Shown here in pieces: positions 43,279 through 52,974 of a DNA stretch of 64,000 nucleotides. Under the pieces are notes generated by a model. It had not been told where the DNA came from, made no database searches, and was given only the letters and a program-made list of their open reading frames with translations. The translations under genes and the position numbers were made by a program. The stretch covers positions 62,205 through 126,204 of the forward strand of contig DLGW01000009.1 in assembly GCA_002482885.1 (NCBI GenBank), given 5' to 3'. This DNA comes from Flavobacteriaceae bacterium UBA7684. GTDB taxonomy: Bacteria; Bacteroidota; Bacteroidia; Flavobacteriales; Flavobacteriaceae. Numbering within the stretch: position 1 is the first letter of the stretch; each line of letters begins with the position of its first letter.

Positions 43279-43599
43279 GTGAAACTATTTACTCTCATCT
43301 TCAGTTTTTACCTTCTTGCTTTGGCGGTTATGCCATGTAGCGACAAGGAGGACTGTAAATATTCGAGTGTAGACCAATCAACTTTCGCTACGACAAACCA
43401 TTCCGACCACGACAGCGATACAGAAAATTGCTCACCTTTTTGTATCTGTGCTTGTTGCGGACAATCAATAACCAATATTTTTTACCCAACTTCTTTATTC
43501 AACCCGACACCTGTTGTAAAACAAAACATTCCTATTTACAATGTCTTGTTTGTTTCAGAGGTCTATTTGTCTATTTGGCAACCGCCAAAAATCTGTTAA
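43279..43599 (+). CDS. Small Cys-rich secreted protein of the metal module (DUF6660-like)
   Basis: 106 aa, starting at GTG. A signal peptide (1-19) is followed by CSDKEDC, a His/Asp stretch (NHSDHDSDTENC) and CICACC, then a conserved C-terminal tail ending PPKIC. Such proteins regularly stand first in Bacteroidota heavy-metal efflux operons; I associate the pattern with DUF6660. A periplasmic metal-binding or sensing role is inferred. TATTTTTG at 43267-43274 ends only 4 bp before the GTG, so the mRNA may be leaderless. Confidence 0.7.
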   Translation: MKLFTLIFSFYLLALAVMPCSDKEDCKYSSVDQSTFATTNHSDHDSDTENCSPFCICACCGQSITNIFYPTSLFNPTPVVKQNIPIYNVLFVSEVYLSIWQPPKIC

Positions 43600-43612
43600 T
43601 GAATTTATGATA

Positions 43613-43664
43613 TTCTGCTAACGCAGAACAAAACAAAACTATTTGTAGTGCTGACGCACCACAA
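43613..43664 (+). other. Two tandem hairpins upstream of the RND pump
   Basis: TTCTGC/GCAGAA with loop TAAC (43613-43628) and TTGTAGTGC/GCACCACAA with loop TGAC (43643-43664). They lie between the DUF6660-like gene and the RND gene; no T run, so RNA processing or attenuation is more likely than full termination. Confidence 0.45.
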
Positions 43665-43699
43665 GTATTCTCGTATTCATTCATTAAACTGATTAAAAA

Positions 43700-46600
43700 A
43701 TGTTAGATAAAATAATTGCGTTCAGCATAAAAAATAAATTCATCATTGGATTGATGACCATGGCACTCATCATTTGGGGAGGATGGAGTGCCTCAAAACT
43801 ACCTATTGATGCCCTGCCCGACATCACAAACAACCAAGTACAAATTATTACGGTTTGCCCTACCCTTGCAGGGCAAGAAGTGGAACAATTGGTAACTTAC
43901 CCCATTGAGCAAAGTGTAGCTAATCTTCCTGATTTGGAAGAATTACGGAGTATTTCCCGCTTTGGACTATCGGTAATTACAGTAGTCTTCGATGATAAAG
44001 TAGATATTTACTTTGCCCGACAACTTATTAATGAAAAATTAAAAGAGGCTCAGGAAAAAATTCCAAGAGGTGTTGGCACACCCGAATTGGCACCTGTAAG
44101 CACAGGTTTGGGCGAGGTGTATCAATATATTATTCATCCTAAAAAAGGAAGTGAAGACAAATACAGTGCTATGGATCTGCGAACCATGCAAGACTGGATT
44201 GTTGCCCGACAACTTTACGGAACTAAAGGTATTGCGGAAGTAAACAGCTTTGGTGGACTACTCAAACAGTATGAAGTAGCTGTTAATCCTGACCGCTTGG
44301 TTGCAATGGGAGTAACCATTCCCGAAATTTTTACAGCATTAGAAAAAAACAACGAAAATACAGGCGGTGCTTACATTGACAAAAAACCAAATGCCTATTT
44401 TATAAGAGGCATAGGATTAGTTAGCTCATTTGAAGACATTAAAAGCATTGTTGTAAAAAACAATCCAAATGGCATCCCTATCCTCATTAAGGATGTTGCC
44501 GAAGTGCATTTGGGTAGCGCTGTTCGTTATGGTGCAATGACCTATAACGGTGAAGCTGATGTTGTTGGAGGTGTGGTAATGATGTTGAAAGGTGCAAATA
44601 GTGCCGAAGTAGTAACGAGGGTAAAAAAGAAAATGCTGACCATTCAAAAATCATTACCTGATGATGTAATTATTGAACCCTATTTAGACCGAACGGATTT
44701 AGTAAACCGAGCCATTTCTACAGTTGAAAAAAACCTGATTGAAGGTGCTTTGATTGTGATTTTTGTGTTGGTTCTATTTCTTGGAAATTTCAGAGCAGGT
44801 CTAATAGTTGCTTCAGCCATTCCGCTATCCATGCTGTTTGCCTTGGGTATGATGAATATTTTTGGTGTAAGTGCCAACCTAATGAGTTTGGGAGCTATTG
44901 ATTTTGGTTTGATTGTGGACGGTGCAGTTATTATCGTAGAAGCAACGATGCACCACTTGGGATTAAGGAAAACAAAAGGAAAATTAACACAGGAAGAAAT
45001 GGACGATGAAGTCCTTGTGTCCGCTGCAAAAATTCGTAAGAGTGCATCCTTTGGTGAAATCATTATCCTAATTGTATATATCCCAATTCTTACTTTAGTA
45101 GGTATTGAAGGCAAAATGTTTGTTCCGATGGCTCAGACGGTGAGTTTTGCCATTTTCGGAGCATTGATTTTATCTTTTACTTATATACCTATGATGTGTG
45201 CCTTGTTTTTGTCTAAAAACATTTCACATAAAAAGAATATAAGCGACCGCATGATGGATTTTCTACATGGACTGTATGCCCCATTATTGGATAAAGCCAT
45301 TCGTTTCAAAAAAATAGTGATTGGTGTAACCGTTGCAGTTTTTATTTTCTCCGTTTTTATTTTTTCACGAATGGGTGGAGAGTTTATCCCGACATTAACA
45401 GAAGGCGATTTTGCATTTCACTGCATATTACCACAAGGCACATCTTTATCGCAAAGCATAGAAACCTCTATGCAGGCATCAAGACTTATCAAAGAATTTG
45501 ACGAAGTAAAAATGGTAGTTGGTAAAACAGGGAGTGCCGAAGTTCCCACAGACCCCATGCCACCCGAAGCAACAGACATGATGATAATTCTGAAACAACC
45601 CAGCGAGTGGAAAAGAGATATTTCATACAACGAATTAGCAGAAGAAATGGAAGAAAAACTAAGCAGTATCCCGGGAGTATTTTTTGAAAAAAATCAACCC
45701 ATTCAAATGCGGTTCAACGAACTAATGACGGGTATTCGTCAGGATGTAGCCGTTAAAATATTCGGTGAGAATATGGACACCCTACTCGCTTATGCCAACA
45801 AAGTAAACACCGTCATTCAAAGTGTGGATGGAGCGACTGAACCAACAGTAGAAAGGGTAGCGGGCTTACCACAAATAATCATCAATTACAACCGTGCGCA
45901 AATTGCGAATTACGGTTTAAACATTGAAGACATTAACCACATTGTAAGCACGGCATTTGCTGGTGGCGGAGCTGGTGTTGTTTATGAAAACGAGCGTAGA
46001 TTTGACTTAGTGGTTCGGCTTGACAGCACACATCGTAACAACATTGACGATGTAAGTCATTTGTATATTCCAACCGCTAACGGCACTCAAATTCTGCTTT
46101 CTCAAGTTGCCGACATAAAAATGGAATTGGGTCCTGCACAAATAAGCAGAGAAGATGCAAAGCGAAGAATTGTTATCGGTTTCAATGTAAAAGACAGAGA
46201 TGTAGCAAGTGTGGTAGAAGATATTCAAAAGCAACTCAACGAAAAAGTAAAATTGCCCGAAGGTTATTACTACACCTACGGAGGCACGTTTGAAAACCTA
46301 CAAGCAGCGTCCAAGCGATTGATGATTGCCGTGCCAGTAGCATTGGCACTCATTTTTATGTTACTCTATTTTACTTTTACTTCTGTGAAACAAGCTACAC
46401 TAATTTTTACGGCTATTCCAATGGCTGCCATCGGTGGCATATTTGCCTTGTTGCTTCGAGATATGCCTTTTAGTATTTCAGCAGGTGTTGGGTTCATTGC
46501 ATTATTTGGTGTAGCTGTATTAAATGGAATAGTTTTAATTGGAACTTTCAACCAGTTAGAGAAAGACGGAATAACCGATATCATACAACGAATTAAAGAA

Positions 46601-48061
46601 GGAACTAAAATTCGTTTGCGACCCGTGTTAATGACCGCCACAGTTGCATCCTTAGGATTTTTACCAATGGCACTTTCTCATGGTGCAGGGGCAGAAGTTC
46701 AAAAACCTTTGGCAACCGTTGTAATCGGAGGATTGATTACCGCAACTTTCCTTACACTTTTTGTGTTGCCTTTGCTGTATGTTATATTTTCATCTAGAAG
46801 AAAAAGCAAAATCAATATTTCAACGGCAAGCATTTTAGTTTTTGCCTTGCTTTCTTTTAATGTTGCCAATGCACAATTACCAACAACAAAGGGCATTTCC
46901 GTTGATGATGCAATAACCACAGCATTGAAAAATAATTTGGGATTGCAATCGAAACAACTCAATGTGCAATCTTCCACTATCTTGAAAAAATCAGTGTTTG
47001 AATTGCCTAAAACAAATGTCAATTTCCAGTTTGGGCAATACAACAGCATTAATCAGGACAAGGCATTTCAAGTTTCGCAAAGTATTCCTTTCCCTACTTA
47101 TTATACTGCAAAATCAGGCCTGTATAAAGCCGAATTGCAAAGTAGTGAATTGCAACAACAAGCCACTACCAACGAAATAAAAGCACAGGTACAATACTGG
47201 TTTTATCAGTTGCAATATTTGCAAACGACCAAAAAGCAATTGCAATCTTTAGACAGTTTGTATAACGATTTTGTGAGTGCTGCCACCTTACGATACAAAA
47301 CAGGCGAAACCAATTTGTTGGAAAAAACCACAGCCGAAACCAAGCGAGGACAACTTTCTCTTTTGCTTAAACAAAACGAAACCGATTTCACCACGGCTTA
47401 CAATTCGCTGAAAACGCTAATGAATACAAGCGAAGATTTTGCAATTAATGATAGCGGAAATTTCCAACCGCTTGCAATTACAAGTTCATTCGACACTACA
47501 CTTATTGCAAATAATCCATCGTTAAAGATGCTGTATCAACTAGCCGTAATTGCTCAGCAAAACAAAAAGGTTGAAACCGCATCCACTCTGCCCGATTTTA
47601 ATATTGGCTATTTCAACCAGTCCCTAATCGGAGTGCAAAGCATCAACGGGACAGATGCTTTTTTTGGCGGAAGCAAACGCTTTCAGGGTTTTAATGTAGG
47701 AATAAGCATTCCGCTTACATTCTTTAGTAATGCTTCAAAAGTTAAATCGCTTGACTATAAACAACAAGCATTGCAAAAAGAAGCCGACAATGGGAAGTTG
47801 ATTTTACAAAGCCAGTTGCAAAATGCTTTTCTGCAATACAGTCAAAATCTGTCGCAATACAATTATTACAAAACAACCGCTTTACCCAATGCTGAAACAA
47901 TTATCAGCACCGCAAAGATTGGTTTCAAAAGTGGCTACATCGGTTACATTGAATATTTGCAAGCCTTGCAAACCGCTACCGATGTGCAGTTGAGTTACCT
48001 GCAATCCATCAATCAACTCAGTCAATCCATTATCAACATCAATTTCTTAATCAATAAATAA
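43700..48061 (+). CDS. CusA/CzcA-type RND efflux pump fused to a TolC-type outer-membrane factor
   Basis: 1453 aa, against about 1040 for CusA. Residues 1-1035 are a heavy-metal RND transporter: the LPIDALPDITNNQVQI start, GAIDFGLIVDGAVIIVEA (TM4 with the proton-relay acidic residue) and 12 transmembrane helices. Residues 1037-1056 look like a signal peptide (STASILVFALLSFNVANAQ) followed by a TolC/CusC domain with helical hairpins (1060-1453). The fusion would place pump and outer-membrane channel in one chain, or be cut at ANA-Q by signal peptidase. Metal ion (Cu, Ag, Zn, Co or Cd) not determinable. Adaptor gene 11 bp downstream. Confidence 0.93.
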   Translation: MLDKIIAFSIKNKFIIGLMTMALIIWGGWSASKLPIDALPDITNNQVQIITVCPTLAGQEVEQLVTYPIEQSVANLPDLEELRSISRFGLSVITVVFDDKVDIYFARQLINEKLKEAQEKIPRGVGTPELAPVSTGLGEVYQYIIHPKKGSEDKYSAMDLRTMQDWIVARQLYGTKGIAEVNSFGGLLKQYEVAVNPDRLVAMGVTIPEIFTALEKNNENTGGAYIDKKPNAYFIRGIGLVSSFEDIKSIVVKNNPNGIPILIKDVAEVHLGSAVRYGAMTYNGEADVVGGVVMMLKGANSAEVVTRVKKKMLTIQKSLPDDVIIEPYLDRTDLVNRAISTVEKNLIEGALIVIFVLVLFLGNFRAGLIVASAIPLSMLFALGMMNIFGVSANLMSLGAIDFGLIVDGAVIIVEATMHHLGLRKTKGKLTQEEMDDEVLVSAAKIRKSASFGEIIILIVYIPILTLVGIEGKMFVPMAQTVSFAIFGALILSFTYIPMMCALFLSKNISHKKNISDRMMDFLHGLYAPLLDKAIRFKKIVIGVTVAVFIFSVFIFSRMGGEFIPTLTEGDFAFHCILPQGTSLSQSIETSMQASRLIKEFDEVKMVVGKTGSAEVPTDPMPPEATDMMIILKQPSEWKRDISYNELAEEMEEKLSSIPGVFFEKNQPIQMRFNELMTGIRQDVAVKIFGENMDTLLAYANKVNTVIQSVDGATEPTVERVAGLPQIIINYNRAQIANYGLNIEDINHIVSTAFAGGGAGVVYENERRFDLVVRLDSTHRNNIDDVSHLYIPTANGTQILLSQVADIKMELGPAQISREDAKRRIVIGFNVKDRDVASVVEDIQKQLNEKVKLPEGYYYTYGGTFENLQAASKRLMIAVPVALALIFMLLYFTFTSVKQATLIFTAIPMAAIGGIFALLLRDMPFSISAGVGFIALFGVAVLNGIVLIGTFNQLEKDGITDIIQRIKEGTKIRLRPVLMTATVASLGFLPMALSHGAGAEVQKPLATVVIGGLITATFLTLFVLPLLYVIFSSRRKSKINISTASILVFALLSFNVANAQLPTTKGISVDDAITTALKNNLGLQSKQLNVQSSTILKKSVFELPKTNVNFQFGQYNSINQDKAFQVSQSIPFPTYYTAKSGLYKAELQSSELQQQATTNEIKAQVQYWFYQLQYLQTTKKQLQSLDSLYNDFVSAATLRYKTGETNLLEKTTAETKRGQLSLLLKQNETDFTTAYNSLKTLMNTSEDFAINDSGNFQPLAITSSFDTTLIANNPSLKMLYQLAVIAQQNKKVETASTLPDFNIGYFNQSLIGVQSINGTDAFFGGSKRFQGFNVGISIPLTFFSNASKVKSLDYKQQALQKEADNGKLILQSQLQNAFLQYSQNLSQYNYYKTTALPNAETIISTAKIGFKSGYIGYIEYLQALQTATDVQLSYLQSINQLSQSIININFLINK

Positions 48062-48072
48062 AATTTACAGAA

Positions 48073-49347
48073 ATGAAAAATATAATCTTCATAGCAGTCC
48101 TTGCAACATCATTAGTATTTGCATCCTGCAACAGCAATAAAACAGAAACTCTCGGAGAGGAAACCGAACATCATGATGAACACGAAAATGCAAACACGGC
48201 TATACTTACAGCCGAGCAAATGAAATCCATCAAAATAGAGTTGGGTAGTATTGAGAAAAAACAACTCACTGCCTCGCTTAAAGCAAATGGATTACTTAAA
48301 GTGCCTAACAACAATAGGGCAAATGCAACTGCCTTAATGGGTGGTGTCATTCAAACCATATTAGTGCAAACGGGTAACACAGTTAGAAAAGGTCAAGTAA
48401 TTGCAACTATTACCAATAATTCCTTCATCACCATGCAGGAAGAATTTTTAAGTATTTCCTCAAAAGCGGAATTGGCTCAATTGGAATTTGCCCGACAAAA
48501 AGAATTGCAACAAGGTAATGCAACGGCATTGAAAAATTTACAGTCATCCGAAGCAGAATTAAAATCGCTAAAGGCAAAAAGGTCAAGCCTTCAGAAACAG
48601 TTGGAGTTAATCGGCATTAATTCCGAAACCCTTACAAGCGAGAATATCCAATCGGTAATCAGTATTACAAGCCCTATAAGCGGAGCAATCAGTAATGTAT
48701 TGGTAAACATCGGCAGTTATGTTGATGCCAACAACCCCATTGCCGAAATAGTGGACAACAGCCAACTACACTTGGATTTGTATGTGTATGAAAAAGATTT
48801 GCAGAAATTAAAAGTTGGGCAAACCATTCATTTCACCCTCACCAACAATCCGGGCAAAGAATATGATGCAGATGTTTACGCCATCAGCAACACCTTTGAG
48901 CAAAACACCAAAGCCATTGCAGTTCATGCCACAGTTAAAGGAAACAAACAAGGATTGATTGACGGAATGAGTATTACGGCATTGGTAAGTTTAGAAAACG
49001 CCACCGTTGATGCAGTGCCAACCAATGCCATTGTAAACCACGAAGGGCAGGACTATATTTTTATTGTTACCGATGCTCATAGCGAAGAAGAACACCACGA
49101 AGAAAAAGAGGTTGCCGAACACAAGCACGATGAACACGGGCATGAACATGGCGAAAAAGGAGAACCCGAACATAAAGAAGAAGGAACAACGTTTGAAAAA
49201 ATACCAGTCCGTAAAGGCACAACCGATGTAGGTTACAGCGAAATTACCTTGCTCAAAGAAATCCCTGCAAACAGTAAAGTAGTAGTAAACGGGGCATTCT
49301 TCATTCTTGCCAAAATAAACAACAAAGGTGAAGCACATGAACATTAA
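48073..49347 (+). CDS. RND periplasmic adaptor (CusB/CzcB type) with His-rich loop
   Basis: A 424-aa lipoprotein (lipobox FASCNSN). HlyD/MFP layout: barrel-sandwich hybrid with IQTILVQTGNTVRKGQVIATI (about 95-115), coiled-coil hairpin (120-185), beta-barrel and membrane-proximal domains. Two metal-binding stretches: HHDEHENAN near residue 36 and a long His/Glu-rich insertion (335-375, HKHDEHGHEHGEKG). It links the RND pump to the outer-membrane factor and probably hands metal to the pump. Confidence 0.93.
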   Translation: MKNIIFIAVLATSLVFASCNSNKTETLGEETEHHDEHENANTAILTAEQMKSIKIELGSIEKKQLTASLKANGLLKVPNNNRANATALMGGVIQTILVQTGNTVRKGQVIATITNNSFITMQEEFLSISSKAELAQLEFARQKELQQGNATALKNLQSSEAELKSLKAKRSSLQKQLELIGINSETLTSENIQSVISITSPISGAISNVLVNIGSYVDANNPIAEIVDNSQLHLDLYVYEKDLQKLKVGQTIHFTLTNNPGKEYDADVYAISNTFEQNTKAIAVHATVKGNKQGLIDGMSITALVSLENATVDAVPTNAIVNHEGQDYIFIVTDAHSEEEHHEEKEVAEHKHDEHGHEHGEKGEPEHKEEGTTFEKIPVRKGTTDVGYSEITLLKEIPANSKVVVNGAFFILAKINNKGEAHEH

Positions 49348-49359
49348 AATTTGTAGAAC

Positions 49360-49743
49360 ATGAAATTCAACACTAAAATGCCCTTAGCATTAAAACCATT
49401 TTACAATAAAGAACTCACAGATGCTGCAAATGCCTTTACCCAAGGGCATTTGAAGCAAAGTTGGCGACATTTAGAAAGAGCACACATTCTTGGTCAGCCT
49501 TACCCATTTGAACATTCTTACGTTCATTGGAAAATGTTGCTCTTTGGCATTCACACCAAAAACTTAAAAGAAATCATAGGGCAAATTTCCCGACTTTTGG
49601 TGGGTGGAGTAAAATCATTTGTCGGTGAAATTCCTGTTGGCAATACAGGCGGTGCAAACGTGCCGCCACTACAACCAATGGAAATTCCCGAAGATTTATT
49701 AAACATTATTAAAACAAATACAAAAGATGAAACTACCAATTAA
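49360..49743 (+). CDS. DUF3703 family protein
   Basis: A 127-aa cytoplasmic protein. The N-terminal half matches DUF3703 (LKPFYNKELTDAANAFTQGHLKQSWRHLERAHILGQPYPFEHSYVHWKMLLFGI), a His-containing helical domain found with metal-efflux genes; the function is unknown. The C-terminus is Pro/Gly-rich. It overlaps the ATPase gene by 17 bp, so the two are coupled. Confidence 0.85.
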   Translation: MKFNTKMPLALKPFYNKELTDAANAFTQGHLKQSWRHLERAHILGQPYPFEHSYVHWKMLLFGIHTKNLKEIIGQISRLLVGGVKSFVGEIPVGNTGGANVPPLQPMEIPEDLLNIIKTNTKDETTN

Positions 49744-51631
49744 AGACAAAAAATTTCTCTTTCTTCTTTTCGCAATTACGATAGTTATTTCGTTAGAAGT
49801 TTTATCTATTATCGGTATTCATATACCCATGCCATATGCACCGTTTGTTTTCGCTGCATTCATTCTCGGAATTGGATATAGTGTGATATGGAACGGAGTA
49901 AAAGCAATCTTCAAACTCCAATTCAGCAATATCAATCTGCTTATGCTTATTGCCGTTATAGGTGCATTTTATCTGAAAGAATTTCCCGAAGCGGCAGTGC
50001 TTGTCGTGTTGTATGTGTTAGGTGAACGCTTGGAAGATATTGGCATAGAAAACAGCAAATCTGCATTAGATGAATTGGTAAGCAAAGCACCCAAAACCGC
50101 TTTTGTAAAAGCACAAAATGAAAATGTTCCAATTGATAAAATTGCAGTCGGAACTATCATTCAAGTAAAGCCTGGCGAAATGATACCGCTTGACGGCAAA
50201 ATTATTTCAGGTGAAACCGCAGTGGACGAAGCCGCAATCACAGGCGAACCAATCCCAAAAGACAAACACACAGGCGACAATCTTTTTGCAGGAACGCTAA
50301 ACAAAAATGGTTTCATAGAAATGGAAACCACCAAGCTTTCTGTTGACACCACTTTCTCAAAAATCGTTCGCCTCACGTTTGAAGCGGCAGCCAACAAAAG
50401 TGAAACACAAAAATTCATTCAACAGTTTGCAAAATACTACACCCCTGCAATGCTTTTGCTTTCTATTCTGCTCTTTGTTGTTCCTGTTTTTGTATTGGGC
50501 AAAGATTTCAACCACTGGTTACAACAAGCCATTACACTTTTGGTTATTGCCTGTCCGTGTGCTTTGGTTATCTCTACTCCCGTTGCCATTTATGCAGCCA
50601 TTGGCAACGCATCAGCTAAAGGAGCATTGGTAAAAGGTGGAAAATACATTGAAGCATTGGCATCAATAAAAGCCATTGCCTTAGACAAAACACGCACCAT
50701 CACTTTCGGAAATCCGATTGTAAGCGATGTAGTTCCGCTAAACGGAACAAGCCGCGAAGAACTTCTCGCTTGCACAGCCGGAGCAGAAATTTTCAGTGAA
50801 CATCCATTAGCACAAGCTATTGTTGATGCAAGCCGCAAAGAAGGATTTGAACCCCACAAAACCGAAGCATTCAAAAGCATCATGGGCAAAGGGGCAACAG
50901 CAAAATGTTTAGTGTGTGAGGATGAAACAATTTATGTAGGCAAATTAGATTTCATCAAAGAACATCAGCCCACCGACAGCGAAACCGAAAAAATTGTAGA
51001 GCAGTTTTCATCGCAGGGCAAAACAAGCGTAGTAGTGAGTTTCGGAAACGGAGTAGCAGGGGTTTTAGCACTCATGGACGAAATAAAACCCGACAGTGCC
51101 GAAGCATTAAAAGAAATTGAAGCCATGAACATAGAACCTATTATGCTTACAGGCGACCACGAAAACGCAGCACAATTTGTTGCACAGCAAGTCGGCATCA
51201 AAAAAATATTCGGCAACCTTTTACCCGAAAACAAAGCCGAAAAAATCAAAGAACTTTTACAGCAGTATAAATTTGTGGCAATGGTAGGTGATGGAATTAA
51301 CGATGCACCAGCTTTAGCACAATCCACCGTTGGAATTGCAATGGGAGCAGCAGGCAGCGACACCGCTATTGAAACCGCAAACATTGCATTGATGAACGAC
51401 AAACTTTCACTCATTCCGTTTCTCATTCGCCTCTCAAAAAAAACATTACGCAGAATAAAATTCAATACCATTGGAGCAATAGCAGTAAAAATTATTTTTA
51501 TCACATTGGCTTTCTTGGGTTACGGCAATTTAGTTTTTGCTATTGCCGCAGACGTGGGAGTGACATTAATCGTAATTTTGACAAGTCTGAATTTGATGAA
51601 GTTTGAAAATGTAAAAGTAAGCGGACAATGA
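49727..51631 (+). CDS. Heavy-metal P1B-type ATPase with DKTRT phosphorylation motif
   Basis: A 634-aa membrane ATPase. It has the transmembrane CPC motif (IACPCALVIS, about 277-286), TGEP (about 170), SEHPLA and MVGDGINDAPALA. No N-terminal HMA or His-rich metal domain is present. The phosphorylation site reads ALDKTRTIT: Asp320 is there, but the near-invariant Gly of DKTGT is Arg323 (codon CGC at 50693-50695). CPC together with the efflux context suggests Cd/Zn/Co or Cu export. The Arg may be a subfamily trait or may weaken activity. Last gene of the module. Confidence 0.9.
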   Translation: MKLPIKDKKFLFLLFAITIVISLEVLSIIGIHIPMPYAPFVFAAFILGIGYSVIWNGVKAIFKLQFSNINLLMLIAVIGAFYLKEFPEAAVLVVLYVLGERLEDIGIENSKSALDELVSKAPKTAFVKAQNENVPIDKIAVGTIIQVKPGEMIPLDGKIISGETAVDEAAITGEPIPKDKHTGDNLFAGTLNKNGFIEMETTKLSVDTTFSKIVRLTFEAAANKSETQKFIQQFAKYYTPAMLLLSILLFVVPVFVLGKDFNHWLQQAITLLVIACPCALVISTPVAIYAAIGNASAKGALVKGGKYIEALASIKAIALDKTRTITFGNPIVSDVVPLNGTSREELLACTAGAEIFSEHPLAQAIVDASRKEGFEPHKTEAFKSIMGKGATAKCLVCEDETIYVGKLDFIKEHQPTDSETEKIVEQFSSQGKTSVVVSFGNGVAGVLALMDEIKPDSAEALKEIEAMNIEPIMLTGDHENAAQFVAQQVGIKKIFGNLLPENKAEKIKELLQQYKFVAMVGDGINDAPALAQSTVGIAMGAAGSDTAIETANIALMNDKLSLIPFLIRLSKKTLRRIKFNTIGAIAVKIIFITLAFLGYGNLVFAIAADVGVTLIVILTSLNLMKFENVKVSGQ

Positions 51632-51705
51632 AATCAATAATTGCAATGACACAGCTAATAAATCCAATACATTTCCATATCATACATAACTATTAACTTT
51701 AAAAG

Positions 51706-51724
51706 TTAGGTTAGCCTAAAATAT
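51706..51724 (+). promoter_or_regulatory. DtxR/IdeR-type iron box
   Basis: TTAGGTTAGCCTAAAATAT matches the 19-bp DtxR consensus TTAGGTTAGCCTAACCTAA at 16 positions, the first 14 in a row. It overlaps AATATTTG (51720-51727), a near -7 element, so a bound repressor would block transcription of the 51781 operon. The regulator gene is not in the window. Confidence 0.65.
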
Positions 51725-51780
51725 TTGTAAGACAAGTCTAATTATTTTTATCTTAGCGGTCTTAAAACAATTATTTAATA

Positions 51781-52971
51781 ATGAAAACAAAATTTATACT
51801 CCTCTGCATAACTTGTTTTATCGCAATTGTATCTTGTGAAAGATTTGAGCCAATTGCTCCGTCTGATGAGAACGTCCTAGATGGTCAAATTGACGGACTA
51901 ACACCTGCTCAACAAGGACAATTCCTTCGTGGTGACGTAGCGTTTAGCGAAGTATTCACTTCTGCTAAAGGTTTAGGCCCTTTATTTGTAACCAATAGTT
52001 GTGTGAGTTGTCACGCTGGTGACGGTAAAGGAGTGCCTTTTTCTACACTTACACGTTTTGGACAATCCGATAATACTGGAAATCAATTTCTGCATCTTGG
52101 AGGTCCGCAACTACAACACAGGGCTTTGCCAGGTTATAGCCCTGAAAATTTACCAAATGGAGCCACTTTTTCAAAATTCACACCTCCTGCGGTTACAGGA
52201 TTAGGCTTTTTACAATATGTAACCGATGCTGATATTATTGCTATGGCAGACCCTAATGATGCTGATGGAGATGGTATATCTGGCATTCCTCATTGGATTG
52301 CACTCAAAAGTTTTGTAACTCCTTCAATAAACGCTATAAATCAAAACGGTATGTATATTCATCGTTTCGGTAAAAAAGCAGCTGCCTATGATTTATTCGA
52401 CCAAACTGTTAATGCTTACAATCAAGACATGGGGATCACTTCACGTTTTGACTCGAATGATACTTACAGCGGTTTAAGTATAGACCCTGAAGTTTCCGAT
52501 AATACCATTCGTGATGTAGTTGCTTATTTATTAACCCTGAAAGCTCCCATCCAAAGAAATCGAAATGATGCGGAAGTTTTACAAGGCAAAAAATTATTTA
52601 CCCAAGTCAATTGTGCTTCGTGTCACAAACCTACTTTGACAACAGGGTTCTCCCCTATCAATGCCTTATCTTTTAAACAATTCAGCCCCTATACAGACCT
52701 TCTGTTACACGACATGGGTAATGGTTTAGATGATGGTTACACTGAAGGAAATGCGCTAAGTTCAGAATGGAGAACACCACCACTTTGGGGTTTAGGTTTG
52801 TCACCATCTGCACAAGGTGGAAAATATTTTTTAATGCATGATGGTAGGGCAAAAAGCATAGAAGAAGCTATTTTACTTCACGGAGGAGAAGCGACAAACA
52901 GTAGAGGCAGATATCAAAATCTTACGCAAGAAGAAAAAAATGCACTTATCAAATTTTTAAAGTCATTATAG
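51781..52971 (+). CDS. Di-heme c-type oxidoreductase lipoprotein (COG3488-like)
   Basis: A 396-aa lipoprotein (lipobox IVSCER). Two CxxCH heme sites: CVSCH (about 79) and CASCH (about 281). The layout, with the FxxPSPxTxxxGLG-like TPPAVTGLGFLQYVTD block and the C-terminal RTPPLWGLG...FLMHDGRAKSIEEAILLHGGEA, matches the di-heme oxidoreductase family COG3488, distantly related to di-heme peroxidases. Members occur in iron-responsive operons with imelysin proteins. First gene behind the DtxR box; a redox role in iron acquisition is inferred. Confidence 0.85.
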   Translation: MKTKFILLCITCFIAIVSCERFEPIAPSDENVLDGQIDGLTPAQQGQFLRGDVAFSEVFTSAKGLGPLFVTNSCVSCHAGDGKGVPFSTLTRFGQSDNTGNQFLHLGGPQLQHRALPGYSPENLPNGATFSKFTPPAVTGLGFLQYVTDADIIAMADPNDADGDGISGIPHWIALKSFVTPSINAINQNGMYIHRFGKKAAAYDLFDQTVNAYNQDMGITSRFDSNDTYSGLSIDPEVSDNTIRDVVAYLLTLKAPIQRNRNDAEVLQGKKLFTQVNCASCHKPTLTTGFSPINALSFKQFSPYTDLLLHDMGNGLDDGYTEGNALSSEWRTPPLWGLGLSPSAQGGKYFLMHDGRAKSIEEAILLHGGEATNSRGRYQNLTQEEKNALIKFLKSL

Positions 52972-52974
52972 CAA

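Noticed and set aside
50965..51504. 179-codon minus-strand frame within the P-type ATPase gene
   Set aside because: Antisense shadow created by the biased codons of the ATPase.
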